Source: Acidovorax sp. (lineage in GTDB: Bacteria > Pseudomonadota > Gammaproteobacteria > Burkholderiales > Burkholderiaceae_C). Taken from it: a stretch of DNA of 64,000 bases. Under the pieces are notes generated by a model. That model saw nothing but the letters and a program-made list of their open reading frames with translations. It had not been told where the DNA came from and searched no databases. The position numbers and the translations under genes are program-made. Positions 9,051 through 16,943 of this stretch are shown one piece after another (the first letter of the stretch is position 1; each line of letters starts with the position of its first letter). The stretch lies in contig NZ_JAPUDY010000031.1 of the NCBI RefSeq assembly GCF_027492855.1, forward strand, positions 35,959-99,958, in the 5' to 3' direction.

Positions 9051-9100
9051 GGCCTATAGCGCTTATCCATAAAGCGCTAACAGCTATCAATTTAGAAGCA
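9051..9100 (-). repeat. 50-bp GCTAT/GCGCTT repeat, copy before azlC
   Basis: In reverse orientation this copy reads GCTTCTAAATTGATAGC, then AGCGCTTTATGGATAAGCGCT, then a GGCC end. It stops exactly one base before the azlC start codon at 9101 and occupies the place where a ribosome binding site would be expected. Confidence 0.8.
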
Positions 9101-9835
9101 ATGAGTTCTCCCCAACTCTCCTGGCGCCCTGCCACCTGGAGTCCCGCCGTGCGCATGGGGCTGTCGATTGCCGCCGCCACCGGGGTGTACGGCGTCTCGT
9201 TTGGCGCGCTGGCCGTGGCGGCGGGCCTGAGCGTGTGGCAGGCCATGGCGCTGAGCCTGCTCATGTTCACCGGCGGCTCGCAGTTCGCCTTTATCGGCGT
9301 TCTGGCGGGCGGCGGCGCGGCCTCGGCAGCACTTGGGGCCGGCGCACTGCTGGGGCTGCGCAACGCGGTGTACGGCATGCAGATGAACCACATGCTGCGG
9401 CCCCAGGGCTGGCGCAAAGGGCTGGCCGCGCAGATCACCATTGACGAATCGGTAGCCACCGCCGCCGGGCAGACCACGCCCGACGAGCAGCGGCGGGGCT
9501 TCTGGACCGCAGGCGTGGGCATTTTTCTGCTTTGGAACCTGTTCACCCTGGTGGGTGCGCTGCTGGGCGATGCACTGGGCGACCCGCGCCGCTGGGGGCT
9601 CGACGGCGCGGCCGTGGCCGCCTTTCTGGCCCTGCTGTGGCCGCGCCTGCAGCAGCGCGAACCCGTGGCCCTGGCCGTGCTGGGCGGCGTAGCCACCGCG
9701 CTGGCCGTGCCCCTGGTGCCACCCGGCCTGCCCATCTTGCTGGCCGCCGTGGTCGGCGCCGCCTGGGGCTGGTGGGTGCCCAGCCCAGACGCGCCCGCAC
9801 CGGCCCAGGGTGCAAATGGAGAGGCCACACGATGA
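9101..9835 (+). CDS. azlC: AzlC-type amino-acid exporter, large subunit
   Basis: This 244-residue membrane protein has six to seven hydrophobic segments. The family start region PAVRMGLSIAAATGVYGVSFGALAVAAGLS is followed by MFTGGSQFAF and DESVATAA. AzlC and AzlD form a branched-chain amino-acid (or analogue) efflux pair. The start codon directly abuts a 50-bp dispersed repeat, so no Shine-Dalgarno is visible; an internal ATG at 9155 (MGLSIAA) is possible. Its stop overlaps the azlD start (ATGA). Confidence 0.85.
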   Translation: MSSPQLSWRPATWSPAVRMGLSIAAATGVYGVSFGALAVAAGLSVWQAMALSLLMFTGGSQFAFIGVLAGGGAASAALGAGALLGLRNAVYGMQMNHMLRPQGWRKGLAAQITIDESVATAAGQTTPDEQRRGFWTAGVGIFLLWNLFTLVGALLGDALGDPRRWGLDGAAVAAFLALLWPRLQQREPVALAVLGGVATALAVPLVPPGLPILLAAVVGAAWGWWVPSPDAPAPAQGANGEATR

Positions 9836-10137
9836 CGCTCTGGACCGCCATCCTGCTCGCCTGCGCCGTGGCCTACGCCACCAAGCTGGCCGGCTACGCC
9901 GTGCCCGCCCGCTGGCTCAACAACCCGCGCATGGCCCGCGTCGCAGGCGCCATCACGGTGGCTCTGCTGTCGGCGCTGACGGTGATGAACACTTTTGCAT
10001 CCGGCACCGCCCTGGTGCTGGACGCCCGCCTGGCGGCCCTGGCAGTGGCGGCGCTGGCGCTGTGGTGGCGGCTGCCGTTCTTGCTGGTGGTGCTGCTGGG
10101 CGCGGGGGCTGCGGCGGGGGTGAGGTGGTGGGGGTGA
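9832..10137 (+). CDS. azlD: AzlD-type exporter small subunit
   Basis: The 101-residue protein has three to four hydrophobic segments and the AzlD pattern: ATKLAGYAVPARWL early, then the conserved LLSALTVMN and DARLAALAVAALALWWRLPF. It overlaps azlC by four bases (ATGA), which argues for translational coupling of the two subunits. It is the partner subunit needed for AzlC efflux activity in the family. It is followed at once by the integron-cassette-like region on the opposite strand. Confidence 0.85.
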   Translation: MTLWTAILLACAVAYATKLAGYAVPARWLNNPRMARVAGAITVALLSALTVMNTFASGTALVLDARLAALAVAALALWWRLPFLLVVLLGAGAAAGVRWWG

Positions 10138-10160
10138 GTTGGGGGTTGCTATCGGCGGAG

Positions 10161-10233
10161 GCTCAACGTGCGTGTAACCGGCGATTTGCGAAAGGGGGCC
10201 GCAAGACGCTCGTGTTGACTGGCCTGTTAGAGC
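10161..10233 (-). repeat. attC-like site ending the cassette-like region
   Basis: On the minus strand the 73-bp segment opens with GCTCTAAC (10233-10226), three bases after the stop of the 10236-10559 ORF, and ends with GTTGAGC (10167-10161), fitting the attC core forms RYYYAAC and GTTRRRY. A TTGCG..CGCAA hairpin lies inside. The inner L boxes are not clearly complementary, so this is a candidate only. Confidence 0.42.
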
Positions 10234-10235
10234 GA

Positions 10236-10559
10236 TCAGTCGCCAACACCTCCGCCGTCAGCGCCGTCGGCAGCACTCCCTCCGCCCACGGTACTGTTCA
10301 TCTCCTTTTGTCCCTCAGCAGAGGCACCATCTCCAGCGGAGTCACCGACTACCAATCCGGCAAAGAAATATCCGATCACAGCCATCCCCATCGTCAACCC
10401 TGCGACCACGCCAATCGATTGGGCGGGGGACCACACAAAGAAATTCGGTCCGCTTGCAAGGACACCAATGACACTTCCCAATACGCCGCCGCCGAATAAG
10501 CCATAGATTTTGTAGCGGCCTACGGTGTTTTGGGGTGCTTGAGAGCTACGGACGTTCAT
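10236..10559 (-). CDS. unknown small membrane protein in a cassette-like unit
   Basis: This 107-residue protein starts MNVRSSQAPQNTVGRYKIYG. It has two hydrophobic segments (LFGGGVLGSVIGVLA and VVAGLTMGMAVIGYFFAGLV), suggesting a membrane hairpin, and a Gly/Ser/Asp-rich tail. I recognise no family. The start chosen lies 5 bases after a GTTAGAGC motif, and the stop is 3 bases before GCTCTAAC. This compact packing between attC-like motifs is typical of integron gene cassettes. A longer reading from 10634 would overlap the upstream ORF. Confidence 0.5.
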   Translation of the reverse strand: MNVRSSQAPQNTVGRYKIYGLFGGGVLGSVIGVLASGPNFFVWSPAQSIGVVAGLTMGMAVIGYFFAGLVVGDSAGDGASAEGQKEMNSTVGGGSAADGADGGGVGD

Positions 10560-10564
10560 TGAGC

Positions 10565-10605
10565 GCTCTAACGTTCGATATGGGCGGTCCCTCTCAACGG
10601 AATTT
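10565..10605 (-). repeat. attC-like site between the two small ORFs
   Basis: On the minus strand the upstream ORF ends in CTCTAA, then CCGTTGAGAGG..TCGAACG, and the segment closes with GTTAGAGC (10572-10565), directly before the next ORF. The CGTTGA / TCGAACG pair could be the L boxes with one unpaired base. It is short and degenerate. Confidence 0.38.
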
Positions 10606-10962
10606 TTAGAGTTTTGAGTACGTTCCTGTTCCATTAAGGAGTACCTTCAGTGTTTGGTCGATGAGATTGAGCTCCTCTGGACTAGCAGTAAATGCAATTT
10701 GGTAATTTGAATTGCCATCCAAGTGACGTGCGCCATCGTTACCGACGTCAACAATCAAACAGGTCTCGGACAAGGTGACTTGGATGTCGCTCATTTTGTG
10801 ATTGATTTGGTCCAAGACCATGACTTCCACACTGTTATCTCCAATGTGTCGTGACAGCGAGAACCAATAACCATTTTCACCAGTGCAACAGATGTGGGCC
10901 ATCCCCTCGTAATCATCATCACACGGGTTAGCGTAAATACTTTCCGGGGTGCGAAGCTTCAT
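10606..10962 (-). CDS. unknown small protein in a cassette-like unit
   Basis: The 118-residue soluble protein starts MKLRTPESIYANPCDDDYEGMAHICC. Acidic and mixed beta-rich segments follow (GENGYWFSLSRHIGDNSVEVMVLDQ and LDGNSNYQIAFTASPEEL). It has no signal or membrane segment, and its codon use is less GC-biased than the neighbours. I do not recognise a family; the size and lone-domain look would suit an immunity-type or cassette-encoded protein, which is a guess. The ATG follows GTTAGAACC with no gap, the position of a cassette start after an attC R' site. An upstream in-frame ATG at 11067 would translate the attC-like site itself. Confidence 0.5.
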   Translation of the reverse strand: MKLRTPESIYANPCDDDYEGMAHICCTGENGYWFSLSRHIGDNSVEVMVLDQINHKMSDIQVTLSETCLIVDVGNDGARHLDGNSNYQIAFTASPEELNLIDQTLKVLLNGTGTYSKL

Positions 10963-11055
10963 GGTTCTAACGCTCGTGGCAAGCCGCGTCGGAGCGAAGC
11001 AGAGGGCACCAACAGCGTGGCTGTTGATGTCGGCTTGACCAAATGGGCAGGCTGG
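10963..11055 (-). repeat. attC-like recombination site with matching L boxes
   Basis: On the minus strand GGTCAAGCCGAC (11040-11029) pairs imperfectly with CCGACGCGGCTTGCC (10992-10978) and is followed by the R' form GTTAGAACC (10971-10963). A CAACAG/CTGTTG hairpin (11010-11026) lies between them. TCAAGCCGAC and CGGCTTGCC followed by GCGTTAGA are the usual L and R' forms of attC sites. The outer R'' box is degenerate or lost. Confidence 0.5.
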
Positions 11056-11395
11056 TGGCTGATGCACCGACGCTTGGTTCGCGCGCTGAGACGTTCATCT
11101 CGAATCGATGGTGTCAGATAAACCTCGTGGGAGTAAATTGCGGTCCACAGGACAAGATGGTCCCGAGTGATAGGGGAATGTTCGGCTGTCTGCTTTCATG
11201 GCTTCCTGCATTATGCGCAGCGCTCCTAGATTTGACGCGCAGCTTTTGCGCAATGGTGCTTCCCAGGCATTGGGCGGGCATGCTGACTCTTACCAACCAG
11301 CAAAGCAGCCTCCCACCCATATCAGTACACTCATTTAGCATCAGGCCACGCACGCAGCCCGTGGCCCTCGATTTGTTCGAATGAAGGAGCCCCAC
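11056..11395. other. 340-base stretch without a recognised gene
   Basis: This stretch lies between the attC-like site and the yghU-like gene. No ORF with protein-like content or repeat is seen. A Shine-Dalgarno (AAGGAG, 11384-11389) for the following gene is at its end. It may hold eroded cassette remnants; I cannot show that. Confidence 0.4.
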
Positions 11396-12295
11396 ATGTC
11401 TGATTCCACCCTCTACACCCCGCCCGCCATCTGGCAATGGGACAAAGAAAGCGGCGGTCAGTTCGCCAGCATCAACCGGCCTATTGCCGGTGCCACGCAC
11501 GACAAGGAACTGCCGGTGGGGCGGCATCCGCTGCAGTTGTATTCGCTGGGCACGCCCAATGGCGTGAAGGTGACTGTCATGCTGGAAGAGTTGCTGGCGC
11601 TGGGCCACAGCGGTGCGGAGTACGACGCGTGGCTGATCCGTATCAACGAGGGTGAGCAGTTTGGCAGCGGGTTTGTTTCTGTGAACCCCAACTCCAAAAT
11701 CCCGGCGCTGCTGGACCGCAGCGATGCCGCGAACCCGGTGCGGGTGTTTGAGTCCGGTGCCATCCTGATGTATTTGGCAGAAAAGTTTGGTGCCCTCTTG
11801 CCCGCCAGCGGCGCGGCGCGGGCTGAGTGCCTGTCGTGGTTGTTCTGGCAGATGGGAAGTGCGCCGTTTCTGGGCGGCGGGTTTGGGCACTTTTATGCCT
11901 ACGCACCCGAGAAGTATGAATACCCGATCAACCGGTATGCGATGGAGGTCAAGCGCCAGCTCGATGTGCTCAATCAGCGCCTGGCCGTCAACGAGTTTGT
12001 GACGGGCAGCGAGTACACGGTGGCCGACATCGCCATCTGGCCCTGGTATGGCTTGCTCGTCAAAGGCCAGGCCTATAACGCTGGCGAGTTTTTGCAGGTA
12101 CATGAATACACCCACGTGGTGCGCTGGGCCGAGCAGATTGCCAAGCGCCCGGCGGTGCAGCGGGGGCGCAAGGTGAACCGTGTCAACGGCGACCCGGCCA
12201 GCCAGCTGCGCGAGCGGCATGAGGCCAGCGACTTTGATACCAAAACCCAGGACAAGCTGGACGCTGCTGCGTCGGCTTCGTCATCCGCTGCGTGA
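11396..12295 (+). CDS. yghU: YghU-type glutathione transferase / disulfide-bond oxidoreductase
   Basis: The 299-residue protein starts MSDSTLYTPPAIWQWDKESGGQFASINRPIAG, the family's characteristic N-terminus, with AAGGAG placed well upstream. The thioredoxin-like GST N domain follows (LQLYSLGTPNGVKVTVMLEELL, VNPNSKIPALLD, FESGAILMYLAEKFG), then a helical C domain (YTVADIAIWPW). YghU/YfcG enzymes bind two glutathiones and reduce organic peroxides or mixed disulfides (family knowledge). Its stop overlaps a possible GTG start of the next GST gene, so the two probably form one transcript. Confidence 0.88.
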   Translation: MSDSTLYTPPAIWQWDKESGGQFASINRPIAGATHDKELPVGRHPLQLYSLGTPNGVKVTVMLEELLALGHSGAEYDAWLIRINEGEQFGSGFVSVNPNSKIPALLDRSDAANPVRVFESGAILMYLAEKFGALLPASGAARAECLSWLFWQMGSAPFLGGGFGHFYAYAPEKYEYPINRYAMEVKRQLDVLNQRLAVNEFVTGSEYTVADIAIWPWYGLLVKGQAYNAGEFLQVHEYTHVVRWAEQIAKRPAVQRGRKVNRVNGDPASQLRERHEASDFDTKTQDKLDAAASASSSAA

Positions 12296-12315
12296 GCGCT
12301 TTGCAGGACATCGCC

Positions 12316-12948
12316 ATGATCACCTTGTACGACTGCGCCACGGCGCCCAGCCCGCGCCGCGCGCGCATCCTGTTGGCCGAAAAAGGCATTGCCCACGACA
12401 CCGTGCAGGTGGACCTGCGCAGCGGCGAGCAATTGGGCGAGGCCTACCGGCGCATCAACCCGCAGTGCACGGTGCCCGCGCTGCGCACCGACGATGGCCT
12501 GCTGCTGGCCGACAACGCGGCGATCACCGCGTATGTAGAGGCGCGCTACCCACAGCCGCCGCTGCTGGGCGAGACGCCCGCTGAGAAGGCCGAGATCGCC
12601 AGCTGGAATGGGCGCATTGAATTCGAGGGCCTGCTGGCCATTGCCGAGGCGCTGCGCAACAGTGCGCCCGCCATGGCCAACCGGGCGCTGCCGGGCGCGG
12701 TGGACTACCCGCAGATCCCGGCCTTGGCCGAGCGCGGCTTGGTGCGGGTGGCGCAGTTCTTCGCGCTGCTGAACGAGCGCCTGGCGGGCCGCGAATTCAT
12801 TGCCACCGACCGCTTCAGCGTGGCCGACATCTCGGCCGTGGTGGCGGTGGACTTTGCGCGTGTGATCAAGCACAAGCCGGGCGAGCTGCACCCGCACTTG
12901 CTGCGCTGGCGCGCTGCCATGGCGAGCCGGCCGTCGATGTCGCTGTAG
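12316..12948 (+). CDS. glutathione S-transferase family protein
   Basis: The 210-residue protein starts MITLYDCATAPSPRRARILLAEKGI. It has the GST N-terminal fold (INPQCTVPALRTDDGLLLADNAAITAYVE) and a C-terminal helical domain ending in the N-capping-box region DRFSVADISAVVAVDFA. The start at 12316 has AGGAC upstream. A GTG at 12292 that overlaps the previous stop (GTGA) would add eight residues and cannot be excluded. The Ser/Pro pair near the N-terminus is where the catalytic Ser/Cys lies in beta and zeta-like GSTs. The substrate is unknown. Confidence 0.82.
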   Translation: MITLYDCATAPSPRRARILLAEKGIAHDTVQVDLRSGEQLGEAYRRINPQCTVPALRTDDGLLLADNAAITAYVEARYPQPPLLGETPAEKAEIASWNGRIEFEGLLAIAEALRNSAPAMANRALPGAVDYPQIPALAERGLVRVAQFFALLNERLAGREFIATDRFSVADISAVVAVDFARVIKHKPGELHPHLLRWRAAMASRPSMSL

Positions 12949-12990
12949 CGGCTTAGGCGGTTGGCAGCGTGGTTGCGGGGGGTGCGAATT

Positions 12991-13040
12991 GCTATACATT
13001 TGATAGCATTTTGCGCTTGTTAAATAAGCGCTAGAGGCCA
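12991..13040 (+). repeat. 50-bp GCTAT/GCGCTT repeat, copy downstream of GST gene
   Basis: This copy reads GCTATACATTTGATAGC, then GCGCTTGTTAAATAAGCGC, then TAGAGGCC. It is a full copy in forward orientation between two convergent genes. Confidence 0.85.
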
Positions 13041-13082
13041 ATTTTGTCCGGCCATATACATGTCTCAAACGCCTCTCTCCAA

Positions 13083-13156
13083 CCCGTTCGGGCTGAGCCT
13101 GTCGAAGCCAGGGCGACCTTTGCCAGCAGCCCTTCGACAGGCTCAGGGCGAACGGG
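13083..13156. repeat. REP-like palindrome (CCGTTCGGGCTGAGC family)
   Basis: CCCGTTCGGGCTGAGCCTGT at the left pairs with the reverse-complementary arm ending GCTCAGGGCGAACGGG at the right. It lies between the convergent GST and diguanylate cyclase genes and could act on both 3' ends. Confidence 0.8.
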
Positions 13157-13223
13157 TCTGTCTGAGATAAGTACCGAATCAGGCAATTTCAGTCAAAACC
13201 CCGGTGCGTGCCGGGCGCTCACA

Positions 13224-15617
13224 CTATCCCTTGGAGTCAAAAACCTCCAGGCGATTGCGGCCACCGTGTTTGGCGCGGTACAGGGCCGCATCGGCGGACT
13301 GCACCAGAGAGTCTGGCCGACCTTGCGCATCTGGCACGGCGCTGGCAATGCCCAGGCTGATCGTGACGATGGGCGCGGTGGGTGAGCGGGGGTGGGCCAG
13401 GGCCGCGTCGCGCAGGCTTTCCATGCAGCGCTGCGCGACGGTCACGGCGTCGGCCGCGAGGGTGTTGGGCAGCAAAAGCACGAACTCCTCGCCGCCGTAG
13501 CGCGCAGCCACTTCGTCTGCGCGCCGGATGTTGGCTTGCAGCAACTGGGCGACGGTGCGCAGGCATTCGTCACCCGCCAGGTGGCCGTAGTGGTCGTTGT
13601 AGAGCTTGAAATGATCGATGTCGATCAACACCACGGCCAGCGGCAGATGGTGGCGGCCGCAGCGCAACCATTCGGCGGCAAGGCGCTCGTCAAAGCGGCG
13701 CCGGTTGCCGATGCCGGTGACGCCGTCGGTGGTGGACAGCAGGGCCAGCTTGGCGTTGGCGGCCGCGAGCTCTTGCTCCTTGCGCACAAGCTGGGTCACG
13801 TCGGTGCGCACACCGGCAATGCCCCCCTGGGGCGTGCGCCGTTCGTCGGCCTGCAGCCAGCGGCCTTCTGGCAGGCGCTGCAGCACGGCATGGTTGGCGG
13901 CGCGGTGCTCTGCCACGCGTTGTGCCACCCAGGCATCCACGTTGCCCACGGCGTCCAGGTATTGGCCGTTTTCTGCGCCATAGCGTGCGATCTGCTCGAA
14001 GGTCTGGCCCGGAGCGATCAAGGGAGCCGAGATGGGATACAGGCGAGGGTATTGGGCGTTGCAGACGACCAAGCGGTCTTCTGCGTCAAACAGGGCAAAG
14101 CCTTCTGGCAGGGATTCGATGGCGTCTTGCAGCAGTTCGCGCGCTTGCAGGGCGGCCTCTTGGGCGGTTTCCAGGGCCTGGCGCTGCTCGATCAGGTCGG
14201 TGATGTCCAGGCGCACCGCCACCACGTAGTTCTCGGGGGTGCGGGTTTCGTAGATGTTGATCCAGCGCCCATCGGCCAGGCGCTGGACCAAGGTGGATGT
14301 CCGGCTTCCGTGTTCGGACAGGCGCTCGGCGATCCAGGCCTCTTCGCGGCCCTGGGCCGAGGGGACCAGGCCCCGCTCTACCGAGTAGCGCAGGAGCTCG
14401 GCAAATGTTTTGCCCAGGTGCTCGGAGTAGTCCAGGTGGGGGTACATGCGCGAGAGCTGCTGGTTGTAGAGCACCAGCCGGTCCTGTTCGTCAAAGATCT
14501 CGATGCTGACCGGAAGGGCCTCCACGGCCCGCTCCAGCAGTTGCCGGATGCGCTGGCTTTCCTGGCGGGCGGCCTCCACCTTGTGGCGCTGTTCGATCAG
14601 GTCGCTGATATCGAGCTGCACGCACACCGTCATGCCCGAGGGCGTGCGGGATTCGTGCACGTGCATCCATGCTCCGTTGGGGTAGCGGCGCACCTCGGGG
14701 CCGGGCCGGTGGCCCCGGATGGCCATTTCGTGCGCCAGCCACAGCTCTTCCTGGCCGCTGGCTTCTTCGGGGATGCCGTGGCGCAGGCCTTCGCGCAGCA
14801 GTTCTTCGTAGGTTTTGCCCAGCGATTCGGCCGCCGGCAGGTGCGGGCGCAGGCGTGCCATCTGGTCGTTGCACAGCACCAGGCGGTCGTTTGCGTCGTA
14901 GATTTCCAGCCCGGCGGGCATGGCGTTGACCGCCTCGCGCAGGCTGAGTTCTGCACGTTCAGCGTTGTGCAGAGCCTGCTTGAGCGCGCGTTCCTTGCGC
15001 ACGGTGTCGGTGACGTCGATGCGCAGCACCACCACGCCCCCCGTATCGGTGAGGCGTTCGGTGATCAGCAGCCAGCGGTCGCCTTCGACCTCCTGCATTT
15101 CGGGCTGGCCCGGCGAGCGGTGCCGGGCCATGCGATGGGCGAGCCAGGTTTCGGCGTCTGGCCGGGCGGCAACGATTTGGCCTGACCGTGCAGCGCGGCG
15201 CAATACGTCTTCAAACCGGGTGCCGTATTCGAGAACCATCGAGGTGCCCGTGTTCACCTCCCGGTACTGGGCGTTGCACAGCACGAGGCGGTCGTCGGCG
15301 TCATAGATGGCCAGCCCGTCGGGCAGGATGTCCAGGGTGGCCAATAGCTGGGTGCTTGCGCGCTGCGCTGCCGCCTGGGCCTCGCTGGCGGTGGTGTGCA
15401 GTGTCTGCGTCTGCCGTGCCAGCCGCCACTGCAGCAGGGCACTGGCCACCAGCGCTATGCCTGCGGCCGCCAAAGCCGCGCGCGCGGCCGGGTCGAGGGG
15501 CTGGTTGGCCATCTGGGCCCAGGCCAACAGCGCCAGCCCACCCGCACCACAAACGCCCGCAGCGAGCAACGCCAGCAGGTGTCCACGGGGTAGGGTGGGG
15601 GTCATGGTGCGGTGCAT
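13224..15617 (-). CDS. diguanylate cyclase with four tandem PAS domains
   Basis: The 797-residue protein has two N-terminal membrane segments (about residues 12-35 and 45-62) and a short coiled coil. Four PAS repeats follow, each with a variant of LPDGLAIYDADDRLVLCNAQY and each about 120 residues long, and then a GGDEF domain. The active site is RYGGEEFVLLLP, so cyclic di-GMP synthesis is expected. The inhibitory RxxD motif appears as RRAD but sits one residue farther from GGEEF than usual, so product inhibition may be altered. The four near-identical PAS units suggest internal duplication. Two start codons (15617, 15605) are equally poor in ribosome-binding signal. No partner gene is adjacent. 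Confidence 0.87.
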   Translation of the reverse strand: MHRTMTPTLPRGHLLALLAAGVCGAGGLALLAWAQMANQPLDPAARAALAAAGIALVASALLQWRLARQTQTLHTTASEAQAAAQRASTQLLATLDILPDGLAIYDADDRLVLCNAQYREVNTGTSMVLEYGTRFEDVLRRAARSGQIVAARPDAETWLAHRMARHRSPGQPEMQEVEGDRWLLITERLTDTGGVVVLRIDVTDTVRKERALKQALHNAERAELSLREAVNAMPAGLEIYDANDRLVLCNDQMARLRPHLPAAESLGKTYEELLREGLRHGIPEEASGQEELWLAHEMAIRGHRPGPEVRRYPNGAWMHVHESRTPSGMTVCVQLDISDLIEQRHKVEAARQESQRIRQLLERAVEALPVSIEIFDEQDRLVLYNQQLSRMYPHLDYSEHLGKTFAELLRYSVERGLVPSAQGREEAWIAERLSEHGSRTSTLVQRLADGRWINIYETRTPENYVVAVRLDITDLIEQRQALETAQEAALQARELLQDAIESLPEGFALFDAEDRLVVCNAQYPRLYPISAPLIAPGQTFEQIARYGAENGQYLDAVGNVDAWVAQRVAEHRAANHAVLQRLPEGRWLQADERRTPQGGIAGVRTDVTQLVRKEQELAAANAKLALLSTTDGVTGIGNRRRFDERLAAEWLRCGRHHLPLAVVLIDIDHFKLYNDHYGHLAGDECLRTVAQLLQANIRRADEVAARYGGEEFVLLLPNTLAADAVTVAQRCMESLRDAALAHPRSPTAPIVTISLGIASAVPDAQGRPDSLVQSADAALYRAKHGGRNRLEVFDSKG

Positions 15618-15904
15618 GCGGTAAGGCAGTCGCTGGATTTTTGAAGGGGCAGGGTTACCCGGCTTGCAAAAGACCGGGAGCGAGGCAATGCGGCAGATGC
15701 CGGGCCGTTGGAAGAAAGTCTAGCAGTGCTATCGGATTTCGGTAACCGAAAATGCGGCGCTGCGAGCCTCCCCTGGGGGCTGTTGAAACCGTTCTGAAAC
15801 CCGCCAGAGGGGCCACATTGGGGCGGCCTGCAAATCATCGGCACAAGCCCTAGACTGCGGGATTCGCGATTTGTTCCGTCCCACCTTTTTACTGGAGAAA
15901 CCCG

Positions 15905-16801
15905 ATGCTCGATGACGACCTCCACGCCGACGCCAAGGCCCTGCTGCCTGGCCGCACCACCGACGCGGGCGCCACCCGCCGCACCGCGCTGCAGGCGGCG
16001 CTGGGCCTGGGTTATGCGGCTGCAGCCGCGCCCATCATGGCCCAGACGGCCATTGCCACGCCGGCCGACGGCCTGACGGCGGGCGAGGTGAGCTTTACCG
16101 TCAACGGCTTCAAGGTGCCCGCCTACCGCGCCGCACCGGCGGGCAAGACTGGCCTGCCGGTGGTGCTGGTGATCCAGGAGATTTTTGGCGTGCACGAATA
16201 CATCGCCGACACCTGCCGCCGTTTTGCCAAGGCGGGCTACCTGGCCATTGCGCCCCAGCTCTACGCGCGCCAGGGCGACCCATCGCAGTACACCGAGGTC
16301 GCCAAGCTCATGGGCGAGCTGGTGTCCAAGGTGCCCGACGCCCAGGTGATGGCCGACCTGGACGGCGCCGTGCAATGGGCCACGGCCAATGGTGGCGATG
16401 CCGAGCGCGTGGGCATCACCGGCTTTTGCTGGGGTGGCCGCATCACCTGGATGTATGCCGCGCACGGCCCCGTGAAGGCGGGCGTGGCCTGGTATGGCCG
16501 CCTGGTGGGGCAGGCGAGCGAGCTCACGCCCAAGCACCCCGTGGACATCGCGCCCATCCTCAAGGCGCCGGTGTTGGGCCTGTATGGCGGAAAAGACACC
16601 GGCATCCCCCTTGACACGGTTGATAAGATGAAAGCCGCCCTGGCCGCTGGCTCGCCGCAGGCCAAGGCGTCGGAATTCGTGGTGTACCCCGATGCGCCCC
16701 ATGCCTTCCATGCCGACTACCGCGCCAGCTACCGCAAGGAAGCGGCCGAGGATGGCTGGAAGCGGGCGCTGGCCTGGTTCAAGGCGCAGGGCGTGGTCTG
16801 A
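15905..16801 (+). CDS. dienelactone hydrolase family protein, exported
   Basis: This 298-residue alpha/beta hydrolase has a well-placed GGAG site. The N-terminus carries a twin-arginine-like segment (ATRRTALQAALGLGYAAAAAPIMAQ), so the enzyme is probably periplasmic, unlike classic cytoplasmic DLH. The catalytic triad is visible: nucleophile Cys in GFCWGG, Asp in GGKDTGIP and His in APHAFHADY, plus the IQEIFGVHEYI motif. Family members hydrolyse dienelactones to maleylacetate, but many act on other esters, and no chloroaromatic pathway genes are nearby. An intrinsic terminator follows. Confidence 0.85.
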   Translation: MLDDDLHADAKALLPGRTTDAGATRRTALQAALGLGYAAAAAPIMAQTAIATPADGLTAGEVSFTVNGFKVPAYRAAPAGKTGLPVVLVIQEIFGVHEYIADTCRRFAKAGYLAIAPQLYARQGDPSQYTEVAKLMGELVSKVPDAQVMADLDGAVQWATANGGDAERVGITGFCWGGRITWMYAAHGPVKAGVAWYGRLVGQASELTPKHPVDIAPILKAPVLGLYGGKDTGIPLDTVDKMKAALAAGSPQAKASEFVVYPDAPHAFHADYRASYRKEAAEDGWKRALAWFKAQGVV

Positions 16802-16833
16802 CGGCCACGCACGGCCTTTCTGCCGCAGTCGAA

Positions 16834-16857
16834 GCCGCCCTTGGGGCGGCTTTTTTT
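16834..16857 (+). terminator. Intrinsic terminator
   Basis: The stem GCCGCCC/GGGCGGC (16834-16840, 16844-16850) has a 3-base loop and seven T residues directly after it. It ends the dienelactone hydrolase transcript. Confidence 0.9.
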
Positions 16858-16894
16858 GCCCCAGCGGTACGGTACGAAAATTTGAATGAAAATG

Positions 16895-16943
16895 GGCGCT
16901 AGCGCTTATCCATAAAGCACAAGAAGCTATGACTTTGGTAGCA
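16895..16943 (-). repeat. 50-bp GCTAT/GCGCTT repeat overlapping the ZIP start codon
   Basis: This reverse-oriented copy contains GCGCTTATCCATAAAGC and then GCTATGACTTTGGTAGC. The ATG inside the second block is the start codon of the ZIP transporter, so the repeat encodes its first five residues, MTLVA. Confidence 0.8.

Noticed and set aside
11114-12220. 368-codon minus-strand frame opposite yghU
   Set aside because: It is antisense to a well-supported YghU-type gene and its translation has no recognisable fold.
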